A stretch of 64,000 nt of DNA from Bactericera cockerelli (Eukaryota > Arthropoda > Insecta > Hemiptera > Triozidae). The stretch lies in the NCBI GenBank assembly GCA_024516035.1, contig CM044964.1, forward strand, positions 28,163,778-28,227,777, given 5' to 3'. Of this stretch, positions 1 to 11,339 are shown piece after piece. The translations under genes and the position numbers were made by a program. Within the stretch, counting starts at the first letter, position 1. Every line of letters begins with the position of its first letter. The notes beneath the pieces were generated by a model. It made no database searches. It had not been told where the DNA came from and worked only from the letters and a program-made list of their open reading frames with translations.

Positions 1-60
1 CCGTGACCAACTCACTGGGTGAGTGGTCCAGAGGTCGTGGGTTCGATCCCTGTGTTGGGA
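1..60 (+). repeat. tRNA-like SINE head fragment
   Basis: The stretch at about 26-51 reads as a tRNA B-box (GGTCGTGGGTTCGATCCC). It is preceded by a degraded half of a head and followed by a T-rich run. It is cut by the window edge and shows no complete cloverleaf, so it is a SINE fragment rather than a tRNA gene. Confidence 0.45.
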
Positions 61-101
61 ATTTTTTTTGCTTTTTTGTGACCAACTCACTATAAAGCTG
101 A

Positions 102-176
102 CCTTCGTAGCTCAATGGTCAGAAGAAGCAATGCTGACTGACTCGGAGGTTGCGGGTTCGAATCCCCGTAGAGCGG
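102..176 (+). repeat. tRNA-derived SINE head
   Basis: An A-box-like stretch (GTAGCTCAATGGTC) and a B-box (GGTTGCGGGTTCGAATCCCC) lie at tRNA spacing. The acceptor ends do not pair and no CCA-adjacent end is evident, so a functional tRNA gene is unlikely. It leads straight into the 367-bp repeated unit that follows and may be its 5' head. Confidence 0.55.
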
Positions 177-185
177 AAAATTCTG

Positions 186-920
186 ACTGACTTTTTCCGT
201 TTTCGGAATGGGATGGATGTAAAGGTAAAAGTGCCTGAAGTAATGCAAAAGCGTTCCGGGAAACAATAGGAAAAAAAAAAAAAAACAAAAAAAGACCAGC
301 GTTTTGCTGGAGGACTATAAACAGAGAACGCACTAGCCAACTCTTACAATCCAGACTGGCTTGCAGATTCCCAAAGGTTAATGGCTTATAAGAAAAGTCC
401 AAGCTCTCACGATTGTTGATACCAATATGGAGATATGTGGTTCAGTAACGATCCAGCTTTTCCACATAATTGGAAAGACTATCTCTCAGATGAAAAACGT
501 ACGTTTAAACCCACTTTAAAAGAAAGAACAAAAAAAAAAATGAAAGGACTATCTCTGACTTTTTTCCGTTTCCGGAATGGGAATGATGTAAAGGTAAAGT
601 GCCCTGAAGTAATGCAAAAGCGGTTCCGGGAAACAATAGGAAAAAAAAAAATAACAAACAAAAAAAGACCAGCGTTTTGCTGGAGGACTATAAACAGAGA
701 ACGCACTAGCCAACTCTTACAATCCAGACTGGCTTGCAGATTCCCAAAGGTCTAATGGCTTATAAAGAAAAGTCCAAGCTCTCACGATTGTTGATACCAC
801 ATGGAGATATGTGGTTCAGAACGATCCAGCTTTTCCACATAATTTGGCTAAAGACTATCTCACAGTTGAAAGCGACGTTAAACCCCACTTAAAAAAAAAA
901 AAAAAAAAAAAAAAAGACTA
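186..920. repeat. Two tandem copies of a ~367-bp SINE-containing unit
   Basis: The segment from about 190 to 480 is repeated from about 557 to 845 with few changes; each copy carries its own A-rich run. Parts of both copies (about 290-470 and 640-845), read on the minus strand, match the repeat body at 14930-15140 and 18885-19110 (shared words include TCTGAACCACATAT and ATCGTGAG). The second copy ends with TTGAAAGCGACGTTAAACCCC and poly-A, the same 3' end used by the 5S-derived SINE. ORFs here are side effects of the repeat. Confidence 0.7.
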
Positions 921-1199
921 TCTCTCCCAGAAGAAGAAAAAACTTAAACCCATATTTTTGTTTAACTAAGAATCCACCTTTTTGTGAATAAGAAGTTGAT
1001 GTTGAACCATGTACACCTCTATGAGAAAGTGAGAAGGACAGGTAAACACACTGACGCCGCCATTTTCTTTTCTAGTCCGAATAACCCGTCTGCTGCAATA
1101 CTTACTAATGGTTGTTTCCCCGGAGATTTGAAGCGAAGGAGTTAAAAACAAAACTGTGATTACAAAAAAAAAAACAATATAATTCATTGTTTACAAAAT

Positions 1200-2240
1200 C
1201 TTCTTTAAAATCAAACTCTGGTAAGTTCTACGTGGTATAATTTCGGAGTCGGTTAATGTGGTCATATAAACTGTGATTGTCTTCTGGATTTGAATTATGA
1301 CGTATTCAGAAACTGTGAACTGATTTCAGATCATGTTTGAATGTCATTAAAAGAAACTGTGATTGTCCTTTTTGATTTGAATAATTTATTCAGAATCTAC
1401 GATTCTCCTCTGGATTAGAAGAATGTATCCAAGCAATAAATGTCATTCTAATATAACTAAAACTGTGAATGTCCGCTGCATTTGAATAATGTATTCAGAA
1501 ACGTTAAACTTATTTGGGAAACTGTCTTATTAAAATATCATCTATGTAAACTGTGATTTTTTTAGATCAGTGATATACATACATTTCTATATTTTTTACA
1601 AATAAAATATTTCTTCACACCACTTGGAATGGTACCCAAGACTTCACTCTGTATGGCGAGAGAAATTTTTTGTATCATGAAATTCTTCACTCGACTGTCT
1701 CCTTTTTTTTTATTAACAAAGTTCCAATTTTATCAATGAAGTTTACAGTCTCGTCTGCCCATGGACCAACGGTTTCGACAGCAAAGTCTAAGAAATGATG
1801 TGCAGTTTCGATGTGTTTATTGTTTCGATGTGTCACGATATTTATCGTGTTTTTTCTTAGCTGCAGTCTCCGATGCGTAGCCTGGTTTAAATCTGTTATT
1901 AATGTTGCTTTTTGATAAGGAAAAAAAAGTCAATTATGTAAATTATGACTGTCCTCTGGATTTGAAGAATGGGATCCAGAAACTTTGAACTTATTTGGAA
2001 ATATCTTACATAGATGACATTTTATTCATCTATGTAAACTGTGATTGTCTTCTGCATTTGAATAATATGTATATTCTATAAACTGTGGAACTTGTATAAA
2101 TGTCATTCCATATAAATGTGGTTGTCCGTTTTATTGATAGAAGGTATTCGAAAGTTGTGAACTGTCCTTGAAATAAGTTTAGAGTCGCCTTTGTATATAA
2201 TTTGAGAAAAGCTTTAATTGTCACTTTTAATTGTACAAAA
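1200..2240. repeat. Degenerate ~85-95-bp satellite, interrupted
   Basis: A diverged unit recurs near 1269, 1355, 1461, 1549, 1942, 2037 and 2112. Its recognisable words are AACTGTGATTGTC, TCTGGATTTGAATAATG and TATTCAGAAAC. Copies are irregular and one is shortened, so it is old. The array is split between about 1570 and 1915 by unrelated sequence that holds the protein fossil below. Confidence 0.65.
1625..1810 (-). pseudogene. Fossil of a mobile-element protein domain (copy 1)
   Basis: Translated on the minus strand, with frameshifts and stops, this gives the string FAVETVGPWADETVNFIDKIG in pieces, then a degraded IQKISLAIQ-like segment and LGTIPSGV. The same order of motifs occurs at 49740-50245 and, in part, at 46240-46340. 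I recall similar strings at the C-terminus of invertebrate retroelement-type proteins but cannot name the family with certainty. It is a dead fragment. Confidence 0.55.
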
Positions 2241-3530
2241 AGTTCCTCGCAAATTTAATTGTATCAAAAAGTCCTCGCAAATAGATTTTTTACAAACTTC
2301 ATGATTTGTAAAATGTAAGTTTCAAGCTAAAATTGCTATCAAGTTTAAAAACTATGTGGTGTCTTTGTTTTCTCAAGTGGGCTGAATGGTCTATTGGGTA
2401 TTATAAATATGTGCATGTAAAATATGTAAATAACTTAATAAAATGTTTGTATGATGGTAAGTATAAAGAATTTCACTTAAAATAAGAATAAAAAATGGTG
2501 TTAGCTGTAAGTTTAATAATTTGGTATGAAGAAAATAAGTATGAGTAAGTAATTTACATCAAAAATGTTTCTTAATTTTGAAACATTAAAAACAATCATT
2601 ATCAATATTTCCATTCAGCAGATGGAAATTCGATCACGACTTTTGGAATGTTTTTAATTTCCAATTAATATATTTTTAGGCAAAACGAAACAGCATTGTA
2701 AGCAGCTCTTCTGAATCCTTTCTCTTCACACGTTTTTGGTCAATTTAAAATAATCGAATATTTTCAACAATTTTTTTTTCAACTTTCATAGTTAACATAT
2801 TATATTCTGTCTTTTATGATTTCAGACGCTACAACACGATTCCTACAGAAAATCCTCATGGTGGTCGGAAAAACCAAGGCACCAGACAAATTGTAAAAGG
2901 ACACTCTATAAAGTGGTGCCCCTTTTTTGTCGGTCGCCATTTTGAAAATCTTTTGAGTGCAATCAAAATAAAACAGTATTACGTGAATCTTATTACCTCT
3001 TATTTAGTTAGGTTTGGTTTTACAGTACCCCAGCCGGCGTCGGTGTCGATCTTAATTTAATGATTGTGATTTTTAACAAAATAACAGACTTATATTGCAA
3101 AAATGCTTTTTATCTCCATTACAATAATATTATTCATACACATTATTTACTGCGATATCCAATTTATTAAAGTATATTATACATACCTAAAATTTTAATT
3201 TATATCATGATGGAAACTGCTGAAAATTTAGCTACCTACTATTCTTACAAATTATCATAATTTGAATAAATATTCTCCAATTAAATTGGCTCATCTTATT
3301 TTGATGTTATTTTAATTAAAATTTATTTCTAACGAAAATTAATCTAGTGAATTGATTTGGTTTTAACTACAAGATGAAATATTACCCTATGATATAGGGA
3401 TTAACAAAATCTTCATATTTTTATTTTGAAGTTTTTTGTTCGTTTGAACTTCTAGTATTGTTGTTCTGATAAATATATTTATAACTAACATTTTTTAAGT
3501 CGAAAAATCATACTAATATTTGATAATTTA
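2241..3530. other. AT-rich spacer with one GC-richer island
   Basis: Mostly simple AT-rich sequence. From about 2826 to 3058 a GC-richer island follows a perfect splice-acceptor-like sequence (TTATGATTTCAG) and stays open for roughly 75 codons (begins RYNTIPTENPHGGRKNQGTR). I do not recognise the peptide, and no donor or partner exon is evident. It could be a degraded exon or the edge of a transposable element. Confidence 0.3.
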
Positions 3531-5777
3531 TACAGGGTGTCCCACCAAACTTGGACACCTCAAATTACTCGGCCCCTGAAAGAGTTTTTGAAAAATAAAA
3601 AAAATCTAGGGTAGGTACATGTGTTAATTATGCGGTTTCAGTTATGAAATTTTTTTTATACAGGGTGGTTCAAAAGTTAGAAATTGAGGTGTCAACTTTC
3701 GATTTTTAAATAGATCGACTTGAATTTTATTTAATAATTTTACTTTTAAATGATTCCTGAGTACTTTTTTAAACAAAAATATTACATACAGGGTGGTTTT
3801 TTTTCGACCAATTTTTTTTCTAAATCTTGAATAATTCAAGTTCGGTTAATTTTTTCGATAACAAGAAGAGAATGTGTTTGTGTAATTAATACACGCACTT
3901 TCAATTGGCATCAAAATTTTTTATACAGGGTGGTTCACAAGTGAAATAATGACTTGATTTTTTTTAAAACCGAGTTTTTTTAATTTTTTATTTAGGATTA
4001 ATAATTCTCGTCTAATTTTACACATTTTTCGTTAGTCATATCGAAAAACAAAACTAAAGTGTTGTACAGGGTGAGACATAATTTTTTTGTAACACCCTGT
4101 ATATGGGCAGTCAAAGAGACGCAAAATTAAATATAAATACTAAATATGCAAGAAAAACTTTGATTTTTAATTAAACTAAAAAGTTATGGTGTTTTAACTA
4201 ATATTGTCGCATGGACCACCCTGTAGATATTTTCTTAAACTATCATGTAGGTACTCTAAGTTGTATAAAATTCAACGAACACTTCGAATCATGTGGGAAA
4301 AACAAGTAAAAAACACGAATTTGAAGCCATTTTCAGTTTGGTGTCCACACTGAAAGATTTTAAAACTTGAAATAAAAAGTAGGTAGGTGTAGACACAAAA
4401 TAGAGCATGGCTTTTTGAATTCATTTTTTTTCTTTCAGATTTGGACTCCTCGTTGAATTTTAGACAGTTTCGACTACCCATATGATGGGTTAAGAAAATA
4501 TCTACAGGGTGGTCCATGCGACAATATTAGTTAAAACACCATAACTTTTTAGTTTAATTAAAAATCAAAGTTTTTCTTGCATATTTAGTTTTTATATTTA
4601 ATTTTGCGTCTCTTTGACTGCCATATACAGGGTGTTATAAAAAAATTATGTCTCACCCTGTACAACACTTTAGTTTTGTTTTTCGATATGACTAACGAAA
4701 AATGTGTAAAATTAGACGAGAATTATTAATCCTAAATAAAAAATCTGGTGTAAACATCACACGACTTTCCTTATCCCCAAAAAAGAGTCGAATTCCGCCA
4801 CTGGTGACTCAACGGTAACAGATAACTAAAAAACCAATGCCAAATTCGTAATCAGCACTTCAAAATCATTGAATTTGATATGTCACAACCCCTATGTAGG
4901 ATGAATAATAAAAAAGTTAGTCAAAGCGGGTCCCCCCAAATACCGGTAAATTGGGGCCGAGTTCCAAAAAGTTCAAGATATCAAAAAAATGATCAGAATA
5001 GACCCCTATTATTTTTTTAATCTAAGAAAATGTTGTTCTCTAAAAAATTTTGTATCTTTAACCAATTTAAAGAAGCGGCGCTTGCGGCTAGCATTTGCGG
5101 CCCTGTGGCCGCAGAATGCGGCCGATTTCAACCAAAAGTTTCGTGGTTCGTCTGGTGTATAAAATTAATTTGTGTACCAAATTTCAAGTTTCTAGCTTTT
5201 ACCGTTCTTGAGATATCCTGTTTACAGACAGACAGACAGACAGACAGACGCACGGACCAATGGCTGAAAACAACTTTTTTGGTATCCTGAGGCCATGATT
5301 CGTCCAGAAATGTGAAAAACTGGGTAGGTCAAATTTTCGACGAATACAATACTTTCCTTATTATAAGATAAGGAAAGTAAAAATTAAAAAAACTCGGTTT
5401 TAAAAAAAATCAAGTCATTATTTCACTTGTGAACCACCCTGTATAAAAATTTTTGATGCCAATTGAAAGTGCGTGTATTAATTACACAAACACATTCTCT
5501 TCTTGTTATCGAAAAAATTAACCGAACTTGAATTATTCAAGATTTAGAAAAAAAATTGGTCGAAAAAAAACCACCCTGTATGTAATATTTTTGTTTAAAA
5601 AAGTACTCAGGAATCATTTAAAAGTAAAATTATCAAATAAAATTCAAGTCGATCCATTTAAAAAAAATAACTGAAACCGCATAATTAGCACATGTACCCT
5701 AGATTTTTTTTATTTTTCAAAAACTCTTTCAGGGGCCGAGTAATTTGAGGTGTCCAAGTTTGGTGGGACACCCTGTA
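3531..5777. mobile_element. Long palindromic TIR element with TACAGGGTG ends
   Basis: The ends are TACAGGGTGTCCCACC and its complement, flanked by TA as in Tc1/mariner-type MITEs. The left arm (3531-4238) and right arm (4490-5777) are inverted copies about 700 bp long around a loop of about 250 bp; the right arm is interrupted by the insertion at 4745-5378. Inside each arm the terminal motif TACAGGGTG recurs about every 100-150 bp, for example at 3660, 3788, 3925, 4066 and 4097 (reverse). The element carries no protein-coding capacity. Confidence 0.8.
4745..5378 (+). mobile_element. 634-bp non-coding insertion with 3' hairpin
   Basis: It interrupts the right arm of the palindrome. The uninterrupted sequence is given by the left arm, and the junction is flanked by AAAAAT on both sides. 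The insert contains a (GACA)n run at about 5228-5254 and ends in a strong hairpin (ACTTTCCTTAT...ATAAGGAAAGT). Its 5' end also holds ACTTTCCTTATCC. A copy of only the last ~75 bp lies at 8906-8978. That 5' truncation suggests retrotransposition rather than cut-and-paste. Confidence 0.65.
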
Positions 5778-5783
5778 TATTAT

Positions 5784-7600
5784 TAATTTTAAGCAGCATT
5801 AAAATATGGTATGTATATATTTTATCTATATATATTTTTATTGTGTGTGCTTATATTTTTAAATAAAAGTAAAAAATATTTAGTGTTCATTTTATTTTTA
5901 AAGGAAATCAAAAACTGTATTTTATTATAAAAAGAGAAAGAGCATTGATCGGATTATATTTTGTTTGTAAGAGAAAATTTCTTACAATACTGCTGTTTTT
6001 TTTAAAAAAAAAGTTTCATTTAATGAAATAATTTTTTTTCAATAGATCCATTATTCTTACAAAATCACTTATTTTTATATAGAAAAAATCGTTAATTTGT
6101 GCAAAACGATTGAACAAACTTGAGAAAAAATGTTTTATTTTACGTGTTTCACTAAAAGAAAATAAAAAATGTTTTCTTCTTTCACTTTTTTTGTACCAAG
6201 CTACCAAGTATTTCGACTTGAGATTATTGCGATCTTCCAATATACAATAAATATTTATTTTATTTATTCATAAATAAATAAATAAATCAATTTATAAATG
6301 AATAAATATTTATTTTATTTATTCATAAATAAAAATATCAATTTATAAAACACCCCTTGTTATACTATTTTATATTTCCTGTTAATGAAATTATCATTTT
6401 CAATTGATTGGTAATCTAAAATTGATTCTTAACCCTCAGTTGAACTGTTATCATTTAGAAAATGAAGTGGATAACATCACACACAGTACAATATTGCTAA
6501 AATAAATGCAAACGTATTTTTTCTTTCTTTTTTCATTGGTGACTAACCAACTGGGGTTAATTTACAGTGCATCATTTTTTTTAAGTTTACACATTTTATG
6601 TCATCATTTTGAGAAGAGAAAGTACAATTTAGTGAGTGGTGTTGATTATTTTGAGGATGATTTGTACATTACTTTACATGCGTTTGAAACGTTTAAATGC
6701 AGGACAATAATTTTCTTTATAATTTAGACAGCTCACTCTACCGTTTATTATTTGGCACAGATATTAGTATCTTAGAAATAGTACTATCACTTCAACGACC
6801 AAATAACATTTTTCTAAATAAAGTACCTATCTATCTTGAGGCTCAAAAATTATACACTGCGAAGAGGTAGTAAAACAATAAATCTAGAACACAGTTAATT
6901 CCTTGAAAATTATGCTCTGGACTACTTAACCGTTGATAATTGTCTCTCAAAAATACAATTTATTGTATTGAAAAAAAAAAACTGTGTCATAAAATGAACT
7001 TTTTAAACTTATTTTTGAGTCTGCTAATAATTTTATGAAACCAATATTTAAAAAAAATAAATATTTTGCATAATTATTTCTATGAAGAAACATCGAAAAT
7101 ATAAGTCTATATTTTACAACGTACCTCATATTTTTATTTGATGTAATATTTTTTCCGTTGTACTTTGATTTATTTTTGTTGAGATATTTTTGTTTACATA
7201 TTTTTAATATTTGTTTTGTATGTGTAAGATTTATCAAATATGTATATCTACATGAATTTATCCGCAACTTAAACCTTTCTAAGTTTTATCAATTTCAAAT
7301 AATATGTATGTATACACGAATTTACTCATAACATAGACCTGTATCTGAAATAAAATACATCAAGACTTTCTGTCTATATCATTCCGTGATACAAGACCAT
7401 ATTATACCATCTGTGTTTGTTTTTATCACATTACAATTGATTAGTTAAATTAAAATATCTTTGATATACGAGTATATATGGGTAGGTTTATATTTTAATG
7501 AATAATCCAATCAAAAATCTTTGATTAATTCAATTGAAGTATTAAACTAACCAGCGTTGATAAAATTAAATGCGTTTCTTTGTGTTATTATATCACAATT
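5784..7600. other. AT-rich spacer, no gene seen
   Basis: Only AT-rich sequence with short simple repeats. A roughly 60-bp AT unit (AATAAATATTTATTTTATTT) occurs twice between about 6245 and 6340. The ORFs here are short, lysine/phenylalanine-rich and show no family resemblance. Confidence 0.6.
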
Positions 7601-7604
7601 TTAG

Positions 7605-7868
7605 TGGGTAGCGCAGAATTATAGGACTTTTCCATATCTTTAATATCCCGATATTTTATTTTTGCCTATAATTCCGCCACTGATCGCTGCTAACATTAAA
7701 GCAGCTACTCATTTTTCCTCACTAGGTATGAGTGGACCCGAACACCCAAGTACAGAGCAGACCGAACACCCAAGTACAGAGCAGAAAAAATCCTGCCCCG
7801 CTGGGGATCGAACCCAAGTCACCGTGCGTGCAATGCCTAGTGCGCTAACTCACTCGGCCACGGTGACT
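7605..7868 (-). repeat. tRNA-derived SINE, family F
   Basis: On the minus strand it begins GTCACCGTGGCCGAGTGAG and has a B-box near GGTTCGATCCCCAG, resembling a tRNA-Leu/Ser-type head. The body contains GTCCACTCATACC and GAGTAGCTGC. The 3' part matches 13395-13672 and 24140-24345. A 22-bp segment (containing CCCAAGTACAGAGCAG) is duplicated in the body. The ORF crossing it is not a gene. Confidence 0.7.
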
Positions 7869-7872
7869 ACAA

Positions 7873-8055
7873 CCAGCGTTGATACACCAGTTCTCGTTCT
7901 GTCACTAATGTTAGGCAACGTCCACCGAGACTAGGACTCAGATAAGTGTCAAATTCGAACTCTCATGATGCTGGCTATTCCCGACCCCACTCAGGCTGGG
8001 TGAGATTAATTTGTGTAGATAGTTTGTAATTTTCCACCATGCGCAGTTGAAAAAA
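7873..8055 (+). repeat. 5S rRNA-derived SINE, degraded
   Basis: It starts CCAGCGTTGATACACCAG and retains a diverged 5S C-box (AGACTAGGACTCAGATAAGTG), then the core ACTCAGGCTGGGTGAG. The 3' end is eroded before an A-run. Lower identity than the copy at 8378. Confidence 0.7.
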
Positions 8056-8353
8056 AATATGACAATTCAATTTAAAAAAATTGGTCAATTTAATTAAAAT
8101 ATTTATGTTTAACTGACACAGTAAATTTCGCCTAAATTTCTTCAATTTTATTTACAACTGACACATTACATAATCATTCAAATACACGGCGTACACACAA
8201 AATTATTTCAAATTGACCATGTTGGTTGACATCATACGATACCTATATTGCGGCTGACAATACTGATATTGAACTAAACATTTTGGGTTGGATTCCTCAC
8301 CAACTCAAACCACTAAGTTCACTGACTGACTGTTTATCCAACTGTTTGTCGAA

Positions 8354-8760
8354 ATTATCCAGATAAAACTCGCACTAGCCAGCGTCGATGGCATGTTGAA
8401 TACACCGGTTCCCTTCAGAACACCGAAGTTAAGCGACATCCAGCGTGGTTAAGACTTGGATGGGTGACCATTCAAATTCTAATTCTCGTGACGCTGGCTT
8501 TTCCCGGCCCCACTCAGGCTGGGTGAGGTCAATGTGAGTAGCAGGTTTGTGAGTTTCCTGCGAATGGAGGGTAAAACCCCCGTCGTGATATGACCATGGC
8601 AGTTGAAAGCGTCGTTAAACCCCAAAAAAAAAAAAAAAAAAAAAAAAACTCGCACTACAAGACGAAGTGATGTAGTGTGCACTAGGCTCGTATTAATTAT
8701 CCAGATAAAACTCGCACTACAAGACGAAGTGATGTAGTGTGCACTAGGCTCGCATTAATA
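8354..8760. repeat. ~62-bp tandem duplication holding a SINE
   Basis: The unit ATTATCCAGATAAAACTCGC...CACTAGGCTCG occurs twice. The first copy was later split by the 5S-derived SINE at 8378-8647; the second (about 8695-8759) is intact and gives the pre-insertion sequence. The unit holds an inverted repeat (CACTACAAGACG / CTTCGT-type). Confidence 0.7.
8378..8647 (+). mobile_element. 5S rRNA-derived SINE, full-length, young
   Basis: The first ~120 bp align along the whole 5S rRNA: GCCAGCGTCGATGGCATG, AATACACCGGTTCCC, CACCGAAGTTAAGCGAC (A-box region), GACTTGGATGGGTGACC (C-box) and a closing GACGCTGGCT that pairs with the start as 5S helix I does. Then come the core (CACTCAGGCTGGGTGAGGT), GCGAATGGAGGGTAAAACCC, TTGAAAGCGTCGTTAAACCCC and poly-A. 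ACTCGCACTA flanks both ends as a 10-bp target duplication. The internal 5S-type pol III promoter looks intact. Confidence 0.9.
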
Positions 8761-8764
8761 AACG

Positions 8765-8905
8765 CTGAGGCCCACTCAAAGTGGGTGAAGTTAATTAGAT
8801 CACCTGGTTTCTACTTTTCAAGAGAATGAAGGGTAAAACCCCCGTCGTAATAATTATGATCATTCAGTTCAAAGCGACATTTAAACCAATTTCAAAAAAA
8901 AAAAT
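8765..8905 (+). repeat. 5S-type SINE, 3' half only
   Basis: Core and tail only: CCCACTCAAAGTGGGTGAAG, GAAGGGTAAAACCCCCGTCG, TTCAAAGCGACATTTAAACC, then an A-run. The head is missing, as expected for a 5'-truncated insertion. Confidence 0.65.
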
Positions 8906-8978
8906 GTGAAAAACTGGGTAGGTCAAATTTTCGACGAATACAATACTTTCCTTATTATAAGATAAGGAAAGTAAAAAA
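8906..8978 (+). repeat. 5'-truncated copy of the 4745-5378 element
   Basis: Identical or nearly so to the last ~75 bp of the 4745-5378 insertion, ending in the same ACTTTCCTTAT...ATAAGGAAAGT hairpin. It lies directly after the A-run of the preceding SINE piece. Confidence 0.8.
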
Positions 8979-9039
8979 ATTCTCCCCAGTCTTCATTGCC
9001 TTCGAGTGCGCCTGGAATCATACTTTACAAAAATATGCA

Positions 9040-9195
9040 TGGGTGGTCGAGTGGTTAGTCTAGTAGTCCAAGTAGCTTAGGAATTCGTTGGTTCGAAGTA
9101 TCGAACCCCAACCAATGCATGAATTTTTCCTAAACTATTTGAGACAGTAGATAATGTTTTGGTTAAAACTGGTTTGGAACTGGTTAAGGGCTTTA
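9040..9195 (+). repeat. tRNA-derived SINE, family G
   Basis: The head reads GGGTGGTCGAGTGGTTAGTC with a B-box-like GTTGGTTCGAAG, followed by ATGAATTTTTCCTAAAC. Related copies lie at 31130-31200, 42188-42640, 52625-52822 (minus) and 63945-64000 (minus). Confidence 0.6.
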
Positions 9196-9199
9196 GACC

Positions 9200-10470
9200 A
9201 CTCTCAATATCATTACAAGTCTATAATACAAGAATATACAAAATATAGTAGTGCTCTATTTAGATTGTCGGCTCGAGAAAGGGAGTACCATTACGCTAAC
9301 AGTTTAATATAGCACCTATTTATTTATCAACCTAGACATGGACATGTCAAGTTTTGCATTTTTGTAACAACGATAGTGTCATTAATATTCCAGAATCCAA
9401 AAGACATAGAATCATCCTAGTCCCATATTCATTAGTTTCTATATAAGGTAATGTTAAGCGATGATTAGCGAGGTAAGGACTGGCTGGGTGAATGTCTCAA
9501 ATGACCTTGGTTGAAAGAGCTGAAAAACAAAAAAATCCCTTTGTTAAGTTCTAACTGCATAGTTGACGGTTGACGCACAATAATAAATTTAAAATAATAC
9601 TAAGCTCTAACTAGGTAATCTAATTAATAAACTTTGTTAAATAAAAACACAATTCATGTAGTTCTTTACCTACAACAAATACTGTTTTCACTTTTTTTTT
9701 AATTTTCCTTAAATCTAAAACAGAAATAAATAAAACTTATTTACACAATTCAATTTATAAAAAAATATGACGACAAATAAATAAATAATGGATTGGATAA
9801 GTACACAGTGGTCCACAAGTAACGAGGTTTTTGAAACCATAGGGTGGCCAAAAATTTCACTCCCTATTTTTTATTATTTTGTATCCTCATAGTATGGCAA
9901 GAAAGGCTTGAAAGGAGGATAAAACCAAAGTTTTTGGCGTATTAAAGACTACATTTAAAATATGACCAATTGTTAAATATGATCTATTAGCAAATGTAAA
10001 AATCAGGTAAGCCAAATAAACAAAGAATATTTGGTTATATCGAAAAGAAACCCGTTTGAATATGATGTTGAATTAAAACCATGCGTGATTTAAAGTACCT
10101 CACACGAAGAACACGAGTGAAAAAGATGCTATTCAAATGTTACTTGTAGCCATGTTCCTATAACTTGCAAACGGTAAACTTTAAATGACCTTGAAAATCT
10201 TGAAACACATAATAGAAAAGGAGAAGAAAACATGGAAATGAAACTAAAATGAAATGAAAATAAATAGTAATGAATACACAGTATAATATGGTTAAATGAT
10301 TTCCAGTTATACTGGGATTAGTCTGTTTTCGGACAATCTCGTAAATTGTTGTCGGCAGTTTTCGGAAAAATTCGGTTATTATTTTAAACATATTTGAATA
10401 AACATAGAATGTTTTGCAGTGAGTTATTTTTTACAACAAAAAAACTAATACCTAAAAATAATGTATGTTT
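9200..10470. other. Spacer, no gene seen
   Basis: AT-rich sequence with SINE scraps (for example GTTAAGCGATG...GACTGGCTGGGTGA near 9453-9495, a decayed 5S-type piece). No supported coding sequence. Confidence 0.5.
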
Positions 10471-10477
10471 TTCTGTA

Positions 10478-10737
10478 TATCCTCCTGAGACCTGGGCATG
10501 TTTTTCCGAAAGTACTGATTTAGACCTGGATGTACTGTTAATAGTACGTAAGACAGATACTGCTTGAGTCCTCGGTATGTATTCCCGAAAGTACTGATTA
10601 AGACCTGGCGTACTTTTAAAAGTACATGGAATTTTCAAAAATTCCCGACGGTTTTTGAGAGAAGATAGTAGTGTGAAGTGAAGTTGTCTTATGTACTTTT
10701 GTCTTATGTAAAAGCAGATTCAGGTCTCAGGAGGATA
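10478..10737. mobile_element. 260-bp MITE-like TIR element
   Basis: The ends TATCCTCCTGAGACCTG and its exact complement bound 260 bp. Internally a direct repeat (GAAAGTACTGATT...AGACCTGG) occurs twice. It is non-coding; the transposase family is not assignable from these ends alone. Confidence 0.7.
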
Positions 10738-11339
10738 AATATTTTGATTGTTTTTCTGTCAAAAGGGGTAAAACAGTGTTTCTTTTGGATAATTTAATAA
10801 AATAAATGTGTTTCATGCCAACCGTTCAAGCTACAAGAGACGGTACAGAATTTTATTTGATTATACAATAGTCTTAATGATAAAAAAAAAACAACAATTA
10901 TTTTGTTCTAAATCATCATTACACTAATTTTACAAAAAACATACAAATACAAACATTATTCTCTAAACAGCTGTTTCTAAAAGACACGTCCAGAAACTTC
11001 TGTTGTATATAAAAAAGGCAAAAATAGTCACCTACCTCACTACAACATTAAAATAGATAGCAATAATCTTTACTTCTTTGAATGTGTAAAAGCACATAAT
11101 AAAATAATACAATTACTTTGATTTAGAGAAATATGGGCACGTTAGAATGATCCTGAACAATTTTTCGTATAAAAATGCCTCATTAACAATTTTAGTGATT
11201 TAGATCCCACTTTATTTAACTTTCACCGACACATTGACCAACGTTTCTTTTTGATTTTAGAATGGTCAAAGAAAGAAGTTTTGATTATTTTCGGACACAC
11301 AAAATCATCTCGTTTTCTTTACTAATCTCCTCAGTCTGG

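Noticed and set aside
102..176. Possible functional tRNA gene (also at 39226, 39735, 63812)
   Set aside because: A- and B-boxes are good but acceptor stems do not pair and each head runs into a SINE body shared with other copies.
4745..5378. Helitron
   Set aside because: The hairpin is at the very end rather than upstream of a CTRR terminus, the flanks look like AAAAAT duplications, and a 5'-truncated copy exists.
8378..8497. Functional 5S rRNA gene
   Set aside because: The head is followed by a SINE core, tail and poly-A, and insertion is bounded by a target duplication; substitutions occur in regions normally invariant in 5S.
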